This document shows, piece after piece, positions 1 through 7,377 of a stretch of DNA of 64,000 bases; the stretch's first letter is position 1; each line of letters starts with the position of its first letter. The notes below the pieces were generated by a model. The model saw nothing but the letters and a program-made list of their open reading frames with translations, made no database searches and had not been told where the DNA came from. This DNA is from a virus: positions 1-64,000 of the IMG/VR virus record IMGVR_UViG_3300042383_000120. One strand, given 5' to 3'. The translations under genes and the position numbers were made by a program.

Positions 1-38
1 TGAGCAGTCTAAAACTATACAGAACGACCAAAGGCGAG

Positions 39-308
39 ATGGAGCGAATCTTGTGCGACATCACCTATCCGCATCCTGTCTACTTCGACCGACCTTCTAA
101 GCGGCTTGCAAAGCATGATCTCAAGGTAATGTTGCGCGAGCGGGCAGAGGAGGCCAAACGCATCATTGATATGATGGAGCGCATGGCTGAGGCCAATGTC
201 GAGAACGCGAGGCTTCGAGATTACATCAACGCTCTGCATGACTTTCATAACGCGTTTGGTTTTTTCACTACGGAAGCGCCCGGCAGGCCGCATCTTTGGG
301 AAGTGTAG
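39..308 (+). CDS. Hypothetical early protein, 89 aa
   Basis: First complete gene in the window. An ATG follows a purine-rich AAAGGCGAG ribosome site. The product is mostly helical and charged: residues 25-65 carry alternating Arg/Glu/Lys and hydrophobics (RERAEEAKRIIDMMERMAEA) that could form a short coiled coil. No catalytic motif is visible and I do not recognise the family. It is followed after 3 nt by the next gene, so it belongs to the same rightward early operon that leads into the replication genes. Confidence 0.6.
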   Translation: MERILCDITYPHPVYFDRPSKRLAKHDLKVMLRERAEEAKRIIDMMERMAEANVENARLRDYINALHDFHNAFGFFTTEAPGRPHLWEV

Positions 309-311
309 CCA

Positions 312-500
312 ATGCCCCGTGAAGCCAGTGACAGCCCCGGTGCGAGAGCGTTGAGGCGGGCGGGCTACGTCAAGTTGCCTGCGTGGTGGGTCACGCAGGA
401 GCAGTTAGAGTTGATAGAGTACATGGCTAAACAGAACAAAGACGACATAGACGTAATAAAGGAGAGAGCGAATGCGCCTCGGATCAAAAAGGATTACTAG
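312..500 (+). CDS. Small conserved-type phage protein, 62 aa
   Basis: A short basic protein. Its centre (KLPAWWVTQEQLELIEYMA) looks like the small unnamed proteins found ahead of HTH genes in phage early operons. This is a resemblance, not an identified family. The 3' end overlaps the next gene by 29 nt, which is typical of translational coupling. No membrane segment or enzyme motif is visible. Confidence 0.6.
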   Translation: MPREASDSPGARALRRAGYVKLPAWWVTQEQLELIEYMAKQNKDDIDVIKERANAPRIKKDY

Positions 501-780
501 AGACATGCTGGAGGCGGCACTGGCCAAGCAGTGGGACCCGACCACCACGTCGCGGCATTACGGGGTACACCGGACATCTATCACGGCGGCATGTGAGCGG
601 TTTGGTATCGTGCTTCCCATGCACAAGTTCTCCCCACAGGCGGTGTCGAGACGCAGTCCTGAGTGGAAAGAAGCTGTTGATGCCATGACCCTACAGCCCA
701 AGGGGAACCCGGTCTGGTCGTGCAGCCCTGCGGCGATAGAAAAAGCACTTGCAAAGATGAAGGAGAAAAGCAGTGTCTGA
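472..780 (+). CDS. Putative HTH DNA-binding protein, 102 aa
   Basis: The N-terminal 45 residues read as a helix-turn-helix: ITRDMLEAALAKQWDPTTTSRHYGVHRTSITAAC has the spacing of a homeodomain-like or resolvase-type HTH, where the second helix (HRTSITAACERFG) would be the recognition helix. The C-terminal half is basic with a Trp. It may regulate the early operon and is one of several candidates to bind the GTTAGKC palindromes (inference). ATG start with AGGAGAG just upstream. It overlaps its neighbours on both sides. Confidence 0.6.
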   Translation: MRLGSKRITRDMLEAALAKQWDPTTTSRHYGVHRTSITAACERFGIVLPMHKFSPQAVSRRSPEWKEAVDAMTLQPKGNPVWSCSPAAIEKALAKMKEKSSV

Positions 781-1237
781 TATGCGTGACGAAGAGACCC
801 GCGTTTGGATGTATCTATTGGAGAACCCGCTGGCCAGAGCCGGTGACGTGGCTATGAGTTGCGATGTGCATCTGGACTTCGCGCAGCATTGTATCGACCG
901 GATCGGCACCCCGAGAGAGGTGTTTGAGAAAGAAGCCATGCAGGCCAAGCCCACCCGGGTGCAGACCTTGGAGACGGCGATCAATCTGACGGCAGGGGAT
1001 CGGAACAAGGCATACGGACCCCCGCATCGCAATCTGTCGGACTGCGCTCTACTGTGGGACGCCTATCTGGCTATCCGCAACGGGGCACAACTCGACGCCG
1101 AGGCTGTGGCATGGATGAACGTGCTACAGAAGATCGCGCGCTCTGCGCAACCGGGCTACCACCCGGACAACTATACTGACGCCGCGGCCTACTCAGCCAT
1201 TGCTGGTGAGTGCCGTCAAATTGAAATCGAAGAATAA
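773..1237 (+). CDS. DUF6378-like (MazG-type helical) protein, 154 aa
   Basis: Residues 1-50 resemble a winged-helix segment (YLLENPLARAGDVAMSCDV). Residues 60-150 match the DUF6378 pattern of phages: an ETAINLTAGDRNKAYGPP segment with the GDR-x-K-x-YG signature, then paired helices and a GYHPDNYTDAAAYSAIAGEC ending. This all-alpha family is thought to be related to MazG nucleotide pyrophosphohydrolases, but I do not see a full ExxE-DExxD metal site, so activity is uncertain. GTG start chosen because AAGGAG (760-765) lies 7 nt before it. The start overlaps the previous stop; ATG 782 is the alternative. Confidence 0.7.
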   Translation: MSDMRDEETRVWMYLLENPLARAGDVAMSCDVHLDFAQHCIDRIGTPREVFEKEAMQAKPTRVQTLETAINLTAGDRNKAYGPPHRNLSDCALLWDAYLAIRNGAQLDAEAVAWMNVLQKIARSAQPGYHPDNYTDAAAYSAIAGECRQIEIEE

Positions 1238-1247
1238 GGAAATGACC

Positions 1248-1997
1248 ATGAACTACTTCACACCTGCAGACCTGAAACAGATCGAAGCCACCTATAACTA
1301 CACCGCCCGTGCGGGCTTGGGCTTTGGCATCACCGAAAACAACGAGATGGTGTTCATCACCGCCCGTGACGTGGAGCGCCTCAACCTTGACGTAGGCGAT
1401 GCCATTCGTGTCTGGGCCACAGATAACTATGCCTCGCCGCACACGGCGCACTACCCCTCTCGCTGGCGTGCTGTGCGCGTCGAGGTCGTCGCTCGAGTGG
1501 GTGATAGTGTTAGGACGATGCCTAACACTGCACTGGTGTATGCCCCTCCGGTATACACGCCGCCCCCTGCCCCTGTGGCTGAGCAACCCGCACCCCGCGA
1601 TTTTAGCGCTCTTGTATCAGAGTGGGACGAAGACGATGACACCCCCGCGCCCGTTGTTGTGCCCGCACCCGTAGCTTCACCTGCACCTGCACCTGCACCT
1701 GCACCGCACACCACCGATTTCGTAGGGCTGCTGGATACGCTCATGAAGGAAGATCGTCCGTGGACGGCCAAGAAGCTGGCTGACACGCTTGCTACGATGA
1801 GTGCGCCACTGTCGGCGCTCCCCGACCTCACGCAGAAAGTTATTAACCGGCTGGCCAGCCTACACCGGAACGGTGACGTTGCGCGGTTGAAGATTTGCGT
1901 GCGGGCAGACCAGAAGGCTTCCAGCGCAGTCTACTACGCCAAGAACGTCGATGTGTTCTACGCTCACCTTGACACGCCGCTGGCTGATGAGGAGTAA
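1248..1997 (+). CDS. OB-like / winged-helix protein with acidic SALVSEWD motif, 249 aa
   Basis: Three parts are visible. Residues 20-82 look like a cold-shock-type beta barrel (RAGLGFGITENNEMVFITAR, then GD-x-IRV and RWRAVRVEV). Residues 98-155 are a Pro/Ala linker containing the acidic segment FSALVSEWDEDDD (119-131). Residues 156-225 form a winged-helix pattern (LLDTLMKEDRPWTAKKLADTL, VINRLASLHRNGDVARL). A nearly identical acidic motif ends the ssDNA-binding-like protein at 7378-8280, suggesting both bind one replisome partner. Start at 1248 chosen because AAGGA (1236-1240) is 7 nt upstream; ATG 1242 is too close. One GTTAGKC palindrome lies inside the gene. Confidence 0.65.
   Translation: MNYFTPADLKQIEATYNYTARAGLGFGITENNEMVFITARDVERLNLDVGDAIRVWATDNYASPHTAHYPSRWRAVRVEVVARVGDSVRTMPNTALVYAPPVYTPPPAPVAEQPAPRDFSALVSEWDEDDDTPAPVVVPAPVASPAPAPAPAPHTTDFVGLLDTLMKEDRPWTAKKLADTLATMSAPLSALPDLTQKVINRLASLHRNGDVARLKICVRADQKASSAVYYAKNVDVFYAHLDTPLADEE
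1509..1526. repeat. GTTAGKC palindrome copy
   Basis: GTTAGGA-CGAT-GCCTAAC, one mismatch in the left half. Lies in frame inside the OB/winged-helix gene. Confidence 0.75.
1677..1704 (+). repeat. CACCTG hexanucleotide run
   Basis: Four to five tandem CACCTG units encode the Ala-Pro linker of the OB/winged-helix protein. A slippage-prone site that could vary in linker length. Confidence 0.8.
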
Positions 1998-2000
1998 GAC

Positions 2001-3836
2001 GTGGACATTATCACACTCGACTTCGAGACCTACTACGACAAGGACTACTCGCTGTCTAAGATCACCACGGAGGAGTATATCCGTGACCCTCGGTTCCAAG
2101 TCATTGGGGTCGGGGTGAAGGTCAACGACGGCAAGACCGAGTGGTTCACCGGGACGCACGGTAAGATTAAGGAGTTCTTGGCCCGGTATGACTGGGCCAA
2201 CTCCGCGGTGCTGGCACACAATATGATGTTCGACGGTGCGATCATGTCGTGGCGGTTTGGCGTTCGTCCGAAGGTGCTGTTCGACACACTGTGCATGGCC
2301 CGTGCGATCCACGGCGTAGAGAAGAGCGCCAGCCTCAAGGCCCTCGCCGAAAACTACGCGGTAGGGGAGAAGGGCACCGAGGTGCTAGACGCCAAGGGTA
2401 AACGGCGTGGTGACTTCGAGCCGGAGGAGCTGTCGGCCTACGGGCGCTACTGTGTCAATGACGTAGACCTGACCTACGATATCTTCAACATCATGATGTC
2501 CCGTGGGTTCCCGAAGTCTGAACTCAAGCTCATTGACCTGACATTGCGTATGTTCACTGAGCCGACGCTGGAGTTGGATAGGGAGCGGCTGGAGGCGCAC
2601 CTGCAGAAGACGCAGGTAATGAAGGAAGACCTGCTCAAGTCTGCTGGTGTTGAGGACAAGGCCGACCTCATGTCGAACCCGAAGTTTGCCGCACTGCTCG
2701 GTAAGTTCGGTGTCCCGTGCCCCATGAAGATCAGCCCCACCACAGGCAACATGACATACGCGCTGGCTAAGAGCGATCAGGGTATGAAAGACCTGCTGGA
2801 GGATGATGACCCACAGGTTCAGGCGCTGGCTGCTGCGCGGCTCGGGGTGAAGTCTACGCTCGAGGAGACACGCACACAGCGGTTCATCGACATCTCTGGA
2901 CGTGGCATGCTGCCTGTCCCGGTGCGTTACTACGCGGCGCATACCGGGCGCTGGGGCGGGGACGACAAGATCAACCTGCAGAACCTCCCTAGTCGGGGGC
3001 CTAACGCCAAGGCGCTCAAGAAGTGCATCGTTGCACCCGAGGGCTACAGCATCGTCGAGTCCGACTCGTCACAGATCGAAGCGCGCATGCTGGCGTGGCT
3101 GGCTGGGCAGGACGACGTGGTGGAGACATTTGCGTCTAGGGGTGACGTGTACAAGAAGATGGCCTCGGCGATCTACAACGTGGACGAGGCTGACGTGACC
3201 AAGGACCAGCGGTTCGTGGGTAAGACCACAGTGCTGGGTGCAGGCTATGGCATGGGTGGCGAGAAGTTCCAGCTGGCGCTCAAGAACTCTGGTGTGGAGA
3301 TCACGAAGGCGGAGGCTGCTAAGATTATCGGCATCTACCGTGAGACTAACGACATGATCTCGAACATGTGGAAACAGGCTGGCACCATGCTGCGCTACAT
3401 GGTGCGGGGTGACGCTATGCCGTTCGGTAAGGACGGGGTGCTTGGGGTCAACACATATGAACCCGGCATCGTGCTGCCCAATGGTCTGCTGATCCGCTAC
3501 GACGAGTTGGAAGAGGCCGAGAACGAGAAGGGCGGCACCGAGTATTCTTACAAAACCCGCATCGGGCGCACCCGCATCTATGGCGGGAAGGTCGTCGAGA
3601 ACGTCACACAGGCGCTCGCGAGACTTATCATCGGCGAGCAGATGTTGCGAATTAGTAAGAAATACAGAGTTGTGTTGACAGTCCATGACAGCATCGTATG
3701 CTGTGTGCCTGACGACGAAGCCGAAGCCTGCAAGGCCTACGTCGAGGAGTGTATGCGCTGGGTGCCCGCATGGGCCGAGGGCTTACCCGTGGACTGTGAA
3801 GCCGGTATCGGCAAGAATTATGGAGAGACGGAGTGA
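2001..3836 (+). CDS. Family A DNA polymerase with 3'-5' exonuclease
   Basis: Replicative phage DNA polymerase, 611 aa, lacking a 5' nuclease domain. The N-terminal DnaQ-like proofreading domain shows LDFET (D7, E9). The polymerase domain has motif A SIVESDSSQIEAR (metal-binding D355), a motif B helix around VGKTTVLGAGYGMG (K408) and motif C LTVHDS (D563). GTG start with GAGGAG 7 nt upstream. The gene is tightly coupled to the Cas4-like nuclease (GTGA overlap), the same association seen in many phage replication modules that lack a T7-type RNA polymerase. All catalytic residues are present, so it should be active. Confidence 0.95.
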   Translation: MDIITLDFETYYDKDYSLSKITTEEYIRDPRFQVIGVGVKVNDGKTEWFTGTHGKIKEFLARYDWANSAVLAHNMMFDGAIMSWRFGVRPKVLFDTLCMARAIHGVEKSASLKALAENYAVGEKGTEVLDAKGKRRGDFEPEELSAYGRYCVNDVDLTYDIFNIMMSRGFPKSELKLIDLTLRMFTEPTLELDRERLEAHLQKTQVMKEDLLKSAGVEDKADLMSNPKFAALLGKFGVPCPMKISPTTGNMTYALAKSDQGMKDLLEDDDPQVQALAAARLGVKSTLEETRTQRFIDISGRGMLPVPVRYYAAHTGRWGGDDKINLQNLPSRGPNAKALKKCIVAPEGYSIVESDSSQIEARMLAWLAGQDDVVETFASRGDVYKKMASAIYNVDEADVTKDQRFVGKTTVLGAGYGMGGEKFQLALKNSGVEITKAEAAKIIGIYRETNDMISNMWKQAGTMLRYMVRGDAMPFGKDGVLGVNTYEPGIVLPNGLLIRYDELEEAENEKGGTEYSYKTRIGRTRIYGGKVVENVTQALARLIIGEQMLRISKKYRVVLTVHDSIVCCVPDDEAEACKAYVEECMRWVPAWAEGLPVDCEAGIGKNYGETE

Positions 3837-4504
3837 GTGAAGCCAGTGCTTGGTCCTTTAGTCGGATGAAGGCGTTTGAGACGTGTCCGAAGCAGTACTA
3901 CCATGTGAACGTCCTCAAGCAGTTCCCGTTCCAAGAGACCGAGGCGACCAGATACGGCACTGACTTTCACAAAGCGTGTGAGGAGTTCATCCGCGACGGC
4001 AAGCCCATGCCTCCGCAGTTCTCGTTCATGCAGGCCACTATGGAGCGGCTTGCGGCTATGACGGGGGAGAAGCACTGCGAACTCAAGATGGGCCTCACCG
4101 CTGATCTCGAGCCGTGTGGCTTCTTCGATAAGAACGTGTGGTTCCGCGGCATCGTGGACCTGCTGATTATCGACGGCGATAAGGCTCGTGTCGTGGACTA
4201 CAAGACGGGCAAGAGCGCGAAGTATGCCGACGTCGGACAGCTGCAGTTGATGGCACTGTCGGTGTTCAAACACTTCCCGCAGGTCAAGAAGGTGAAGGGC
4301 GCGTTGCTCTTCACCATCGCCAACGACATCGTGAAGCAGGACTACTCGGTGACTGACGAGGGTGTGCTGTGGAAGCCGTGGGTGATGAAGTACGCGGCAC
4401 TGGAGAAGGCCCACGAGACAAACGTGTGGAATCCTCGACCTTCTGGGCTATGCCGAAAGCACTGCCCGGTTACGGAATGCGCGCACAATGGGGGCGGAAG
4501 ATGA
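3833..4504 (+). CDS. Cas4-like PD-(D/E)XK exonuclease with Fe-S cysteines
   Basis: 223 aa RecB/Cas4-type nuclease. The motifs occur in order: a conserved His in GTDFHKACEE, Asp in FRGIVDLLIID, the DYK core in ARVVDYKTGKS, and the following QLQLMAL helix. Four cysteines (C18 in FETCPKQY, then C207, C211 and C216 in CRKHCPVTEC) repeat the one-plus-three arrangement that holds a 4Fe-4S cluster in Cas4 and AddB. It probably processes DNA ends during phage replication or recombination. No Cas1, Cas2 or CRISPR array is nearby, so a CRISPR role is not supported. GTG start overlaps the polA stop. Confidence 0.9.
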   Translation: MSEASAWSFSRMKAFETCPKQYYHVNVLKQFPFQETEATRYGTDFHKACEEFIRDGKPMPPQFSFMQATMERLAAMTGEKHCELKMGLTADLEPCGFFDKNVWFRGIVDLLIIDGDKARVVDYKTGKSAKYADVGQLQLMALSVFKHFPQVKKVKGALLFTIANDIVKQDYSVTDEGVLWKPWVMKYAALEKAHETNVWNPRPSGLCRKHCPVTECAHNGGGR

Positions 4505-4851
4505 GCGACGAAGTGACCATGGACGAGGCGGCTAACACCGCCCTGCTGCTGGAGCAGCACATCCAAGAGAAGATGGCACGGGCGCTGGCCGACTTCCTGT
4601 TCGGCGACTCCATCGGGTCGCGGCAAACACTGCAGAAGGCCATCGAGGCGGGGAACATGCCGTTTGCTGCTATGACCGCACGACAAGAGCTAGCCCTGCA
4701 GATCGTGCACTCCGAAGTGTTCCGAAACAATCTGGAATACATGGTCAAAAACGTGGTGCGCGAGGAGATGACTGAGCTACGACAAATGGTGCGTGAGCAG
4801 TTCGCACGTGGTATGCTGAGCAACACGTTCACCTCTAATCGGACTGTTTAG
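4501..4851 (+). CDS. Hypothetical helical protein, 116 aa
   Basis: All-helical, Met/Glu-rich protein. ATG chosen at 4501 because it forms an ATGA overlap with the nuclease stop. The central and C-terminal halves (LEQHIQEKMARALADFLFG, NVVREEMTELRQMVREQF) have heptad-like spacing suggesting a coiled coil and oligomerisation. No enzymatic motif is seen. Its place between nuclease and helicase suggests an accessory replication role, but that is only context. Confidence 0.65.
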   Translation: MSDEVTMDEAANTALLLEQHIQEKMARALADFLFGDSIGSRQTLQKAIEAGNMPFAAMTARQELALQIVHSEVFRNNLEYMVKNVVREEMTELRQMVREQFARGMLSNTFTSNRTV

Positions 4852-4853
4852 CC

Positions 4854-5111
4854 ATGCCATACACGAAGTCGCCTAGACCTTATAAGCACGAATACCAGAA
4901 ACAGAAAGAACGTGGAGAACATGAGCGCCGCATGGAGCGGCAGCGCGCTCGGCGTGCCTTGGACAAGAAGGGCGTCGACCGCACAGGCAAGGACGTGAGC
5001 CACAAGAAGGCTTTGGCCAAAGGCGGCAGCAACGCCGACGGCTACAAACTGGAGTCGCCATCGAAGAACCGGAGCCGGAACGGTCATAAGCCCGGCGAGA
5101 AAAAGAGTTAG
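4854..5111 (+). CDS. Small basic HNH-like protein, 85 aa
   Basis: Very Lys/Arg-rich. The C-terminal half (DVSHKKALAKGGSNADGYKL, then a Ser/Asn-rich segment and RNGHK) loosely follows the His...Asn...His layout of HNH or beta-beta-alpha-metal nucleases (DHI-x-PLS-x-GG-x-D-x-x-N). The first His and the GGSN turn are present but the CxxC zinc knuckles are not. It may be a degenerate HNH nuclease or a nucleic-acid-binding protein. Its stop codon TAG lies inside a perfect GTTAGGC-N4-GCCTAAC palindrome. Confidence 0.5.
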   Translation: MPYTKSPRPYKHEYQKQKERGEHERRMERQRARRALDKKGVDRTGKDVSHKKALAKGGSNADGYKLESPSKNRSRNGHKPGEKKS

Positions 5112-5125
5112 GCACAAGCCTAACA
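5108..5125. repeat. GTTAGKC palindrome copy
   Basis: GTTAGGC-ACAA-GCCTAAC, perfect. It supplies the TAG stop of the HNH-like gene and precedes the SNF2 ribosome site. Confidence 0.9.
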
Positions 5126-5140
5126 CCTCGGAGAACAAAC

Positions 5141-6676
5141 ATGCAGATCATCGACAATAAGGCGTTGCTGTTAAAGCTACGCAATCCAAAACAAGTCTCT
5201 ACGATCATCCCAAAGAGCAAGGTGATCGGTGAACATGAGGTCGTCGTTAACTGGGGTGTGCAAGAGGCGCATACCCTACGCGGCCTGAACATCAAGGTGC
5301 CGTCACCCATCGAGGGCCGCTACAACTGGACGGGCAAGTTCGCTCCGATGTCGCACCAGCGCACGACGGCGTCCTTCCTGACCATGAACCAGAAGGCGTT
5401 CTGCTTCAACGAGGCGGGGACGGGCAAGACGGCCAGCGCGATCTGGGCCGCGGACTTTCTCATGAAGCAGGGCATCATCAAGCGGGCTCTGGTCATCTGC
5501 CCGCTCTCGATCATGGACAGTGCGTGGCGTGCGGACCTGTTCACGTTTGCCATGCACCGGACTGTAGACGTCGCCCACGGCACCTCGGCCAAGCGCAAGA
5601 AGATCATCGCCGGGAAGCCTGACTTCCTCATCATCAACTATGATGGCGTTGAGATCGTGCGGGACGATATCGCTGCGGCGGGTTACGACCTCATCATCGT
5701 GGACGAGGCCAGCCACTACAAGAACGCCATGAGTAAGCGCTGGAAGGTGCTCAACTCGCTGGTGAAGCCCGAGACGTGGCTCTGGATGATGACCGGTACA
5801 CCTGCAGCACAGGGGCCCGAGGATGCGTTCGGCTTGGCGAAGCTGGTCAACCCTGCCGGGGTGCCGCGCTTCTTCAACGCTTGGAAGGACATGGTGATGT
5901 ACAAGGTCTCCGCGTTTCGCTGGAAACCCAAGGAACACGCTGAGCGCACTGTGCACCGGGCCCTGCAGCCTGCCATCCGCTACACCAAGGAAGAATGCCT
6001 AGACCTACCGGACATGCTCTACGTTAAGCGGGACGTGGCCCTGACCAAGCAACAGGACCTCTACTACAACCGTCTCAAGAACCAGATGGTCATGGAGGTG
6101 GCCGGGGCGCAGATCACGGCGGTGAACGCGGCTGTGATGATGGGTAAGCTGCTCCAGATTTCTGCAGGTGCGAGCTACACCGAATCCGGCGACACAGTGC
6201 AGTTTGACATCAACAACCGCTACAGCGTCCTCAAGGAGGTCATCGCCGAAAGTACCCACAAGGTGCTGGTGTTCGTGCCGTTCAAGCACGTCATCCAGAT
6301 GCTGTCAGATCAGCTGTCCAAGGATGGTATCACTAACGCCGTCATCAACGGCGACGTGACCGCCGCAAACCGGACTGAAATCTTCAAACAGTTTCAGAGC
6401 CAGCCCGACCCTAGGGTGCTGGTCATCCAGCCGCAGGCTGCAGCGCACGGCGTAACGCTGACAGCGGCAAACACAGTTGTCTGGTGGGCACCGACATCGT
6501 CGCTCGAGACCTACGCGCAGGCTAACGCGCGGGTGCACCGCAAGGGGCAGGCCAACAAGTGCACCGTGGTGCAGCTGCAGGGCTCTGGCGTAGAACGTCG
6601 TGTCTACAGGCTGCTCGACGAGAAGATCGACGTGCACACTAAGGTCGTCGATCTTTATAAAGAATTGCTTGACTAG
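5141..6676 (+). CDS. SNF2-family DEAD-like helicase/ATPase
   Basis: 511 aa superfamily 2 translocase. Motif I is NEAGTGKTASAIW (G93-T97) and motif II is LIIVDEASHYKN (D188-S191). Motif III is MMTGTPAAQGPEDAFG, the C-lobe has the VLVFVPFKHVI strand, and motif VI is QANARVHRKGQ, characteristic of Swi2/Snf2 proteins. Phage SNF2 proteins usually sit beside a polA, a Cas4-like nuclease and VRR-NUC, as here, and are thought to remodel replication or recombination intermediates. ATG start with CGGAGAAC 8 nt upstream. A perfect GTTAGKC palindrome precedes the ribosome site. Confidence 0.92.
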   Translation: MQIIDNKALLLKLRNPKQVSTIIPKSKVIGEHEVVVNWGVQEAHTLRGLNIKVPSPIEGRYNWTGKFAPMSHQRTTASFLTMNQKAFCFNEAGTGKTASAIWAADFLMKQGIIKRALVICPLSIMDSAWRADLFTFAMHRTVDVAHGTSAKRKKIIAGKPDFLIINYDGVEIVRDDIAAAGYDLIIVDEASHYKNAMSKRWKVLNSLVKPETWLWMMTGTPAAQGPEDAFGLAKLVNPAGVPRFFNAWKDMVMYKVSAFRWKPKEHAERTVHRALQPAIRYTKEECLDLPDMLYVKRDVALTKQQDLYYNRLKNQMVMEVAGAQITAVNAAVMMGKLLQISAGASYTESGDTVQFDINNRYSVLKEVIAESTHKVLVFVPFKHVIQMLSDQLSKDGITNAVINGDVTAANRTEIFKQFQSQPDPRVLVIQPQAAAHGVTLTAANTVVWWAPTSSLETYAQANARVHRKGQANKCTVVQLQGSGVERRVYRLLDEKIDVHTKVVDLYKELLD

Positions 6677-6697
6677 TGTAACGGATGTCATTAGATA
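6669..6697 (+). promoter_or_regulatory. Sigma70-like promoter before the 6727 gene
   Basis: TTGACT (6669-6674), 17 nt spacer, TAGATA (6692-6697), overlapping the end of the SNF2 gene and lying 30 nt before the next ATG. It is in the only noticeable gap of the left operon. The -10 is not ideal, so the call is moderate. Confidence 0.5.
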
Positions 6698-6726
6698 TCA
6701 ATTTCTGATAGTGAAGGAGAACCACT

Positions 6727-7140
6727 ATGACTGCTGATACTGTGGGCGAAACCGCCCTCACCCCCGAGGTGCTGACCAAAACCTACATCAAAATCCGCGA
6801 CAAGCGGGCCGAGCTCAAAGCCGAGTTCGAGCAGAAGGATGAGGTTCTGGAGATGCAGCTCAACACCATCAAGTCGGAGCTGCTCGACTACTGCAAGACG
6901 CAGGGTATCGACAGCGTTCGCACCCCGTCGGGAGTGTTTTACCGGACGATGAAGACGCGCTACTGGACCAACGACTGGGACTCGATGAACAGGTTCATCT
7001 TGGAAAACGAGGTCCCGCAGTTCTACGAGAAGCGTCTCAATCAGACCATCGTGAAGCAGTTCCTCGAAGAAAACCCTGACGTGCTCCCACCCGGCCTGAA
7101 CTCCGACAGCGAGTACGTCATCACTGTGAGGAAGAAGTAA
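6727..7140 (+). CDS. Conserved phage replication-region protein, 137 aa
   Basis: The N-terminal half (residues 13-60) is a charged helical segment (YIKIRDKRAELKAEFEQKDE) likely to be a coiled coil. The C-terminal half has SVRTPSGVFYRTMKTRYWTNDWDSM-type beta/alpha content and ends LPPGLNSDSEYVITVRKK. This pattern is common in phage genomes next to the ssDNA-binding-like gene downstream, but I know of no proven function. ATG start with GAAGGAG 8 nt upstream. A promoter candidate lies in the gap before it, and TAATG couples it to the next gene. Confidence 0.7.
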   Translation: MTADTVGETALTPEVLTKTYIKIRDKRAELKAEFEQKDEVLEMQLNTIKSELLDYCKTQGIDSVRTPSGVFYRTMKTRYWTNDWDSMNRFILENEVPQFYEKRLNQTIVKQFLEENPDVLPPGLNSDSEYVITVRKK

Positions 7141-7367
7141 TGACCGAAACTCCAACCCCGTTCGCCACCATTGAGGACGTAGCAAAGTACTTCGTCGTCT
7201 CGGTTGCGACCGTGCGTACATGGCTGCGTAACGGCACCATCCCGAAACACACCTACCTCAAGGCGGGTAACACCTACAGGTTCAACCTGCCCGACGTGGC
7301 AGCGGCCCTTGTCAACGCACCGAAAGAACCGGTGCAGTTGGAACTAGACCTCGACAACAAAAACTAA
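7140..7367 (+). CDS. Excisionase/MerR-like HTH protein, 75 aa
   Basis: Residues 6-60 form a winged HTH of the excisionase or MerR N-terminal type: TIEDVAKYFVVSVATVRTWL, then RNGTIPKHTYLKAGNTYRFN. It has the typical 'turn up in helix 2, wing with R-x-N' layout. There is no integrase in the window, so an excision role is not implied. A regulator or replication accessory is more likely. It is coupled by TAATG to the upstream gene and precedes the ssDNA-binding-like gene by 10 nt. Candidate binder of the early palindromes (inference). Confidence 0.75.
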   Translation: MTETPTPFATIEDVAKYFVVSVATVRTWLRNGTIPKHTYLKAGNTYRFNLPDVAAALVNAPKEPVQLELDLDNKN

Positions 7368-7377
7368 GGAGAACGAC

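Noticed and set aside
3675-3703. TTGACA-N16-TATGCT promoter-like sequence inside the polymerase gene
   Set aside because: It is formed by codons of the conserved motif C (LTVHDS) and has no downstream gene that needs a start there.
7140-7367. Excisionase implying a temperate lifestyle
   Set aside because: The fold fits, but no integrase or clear repressor is in the window, so lysogeny is not supported.
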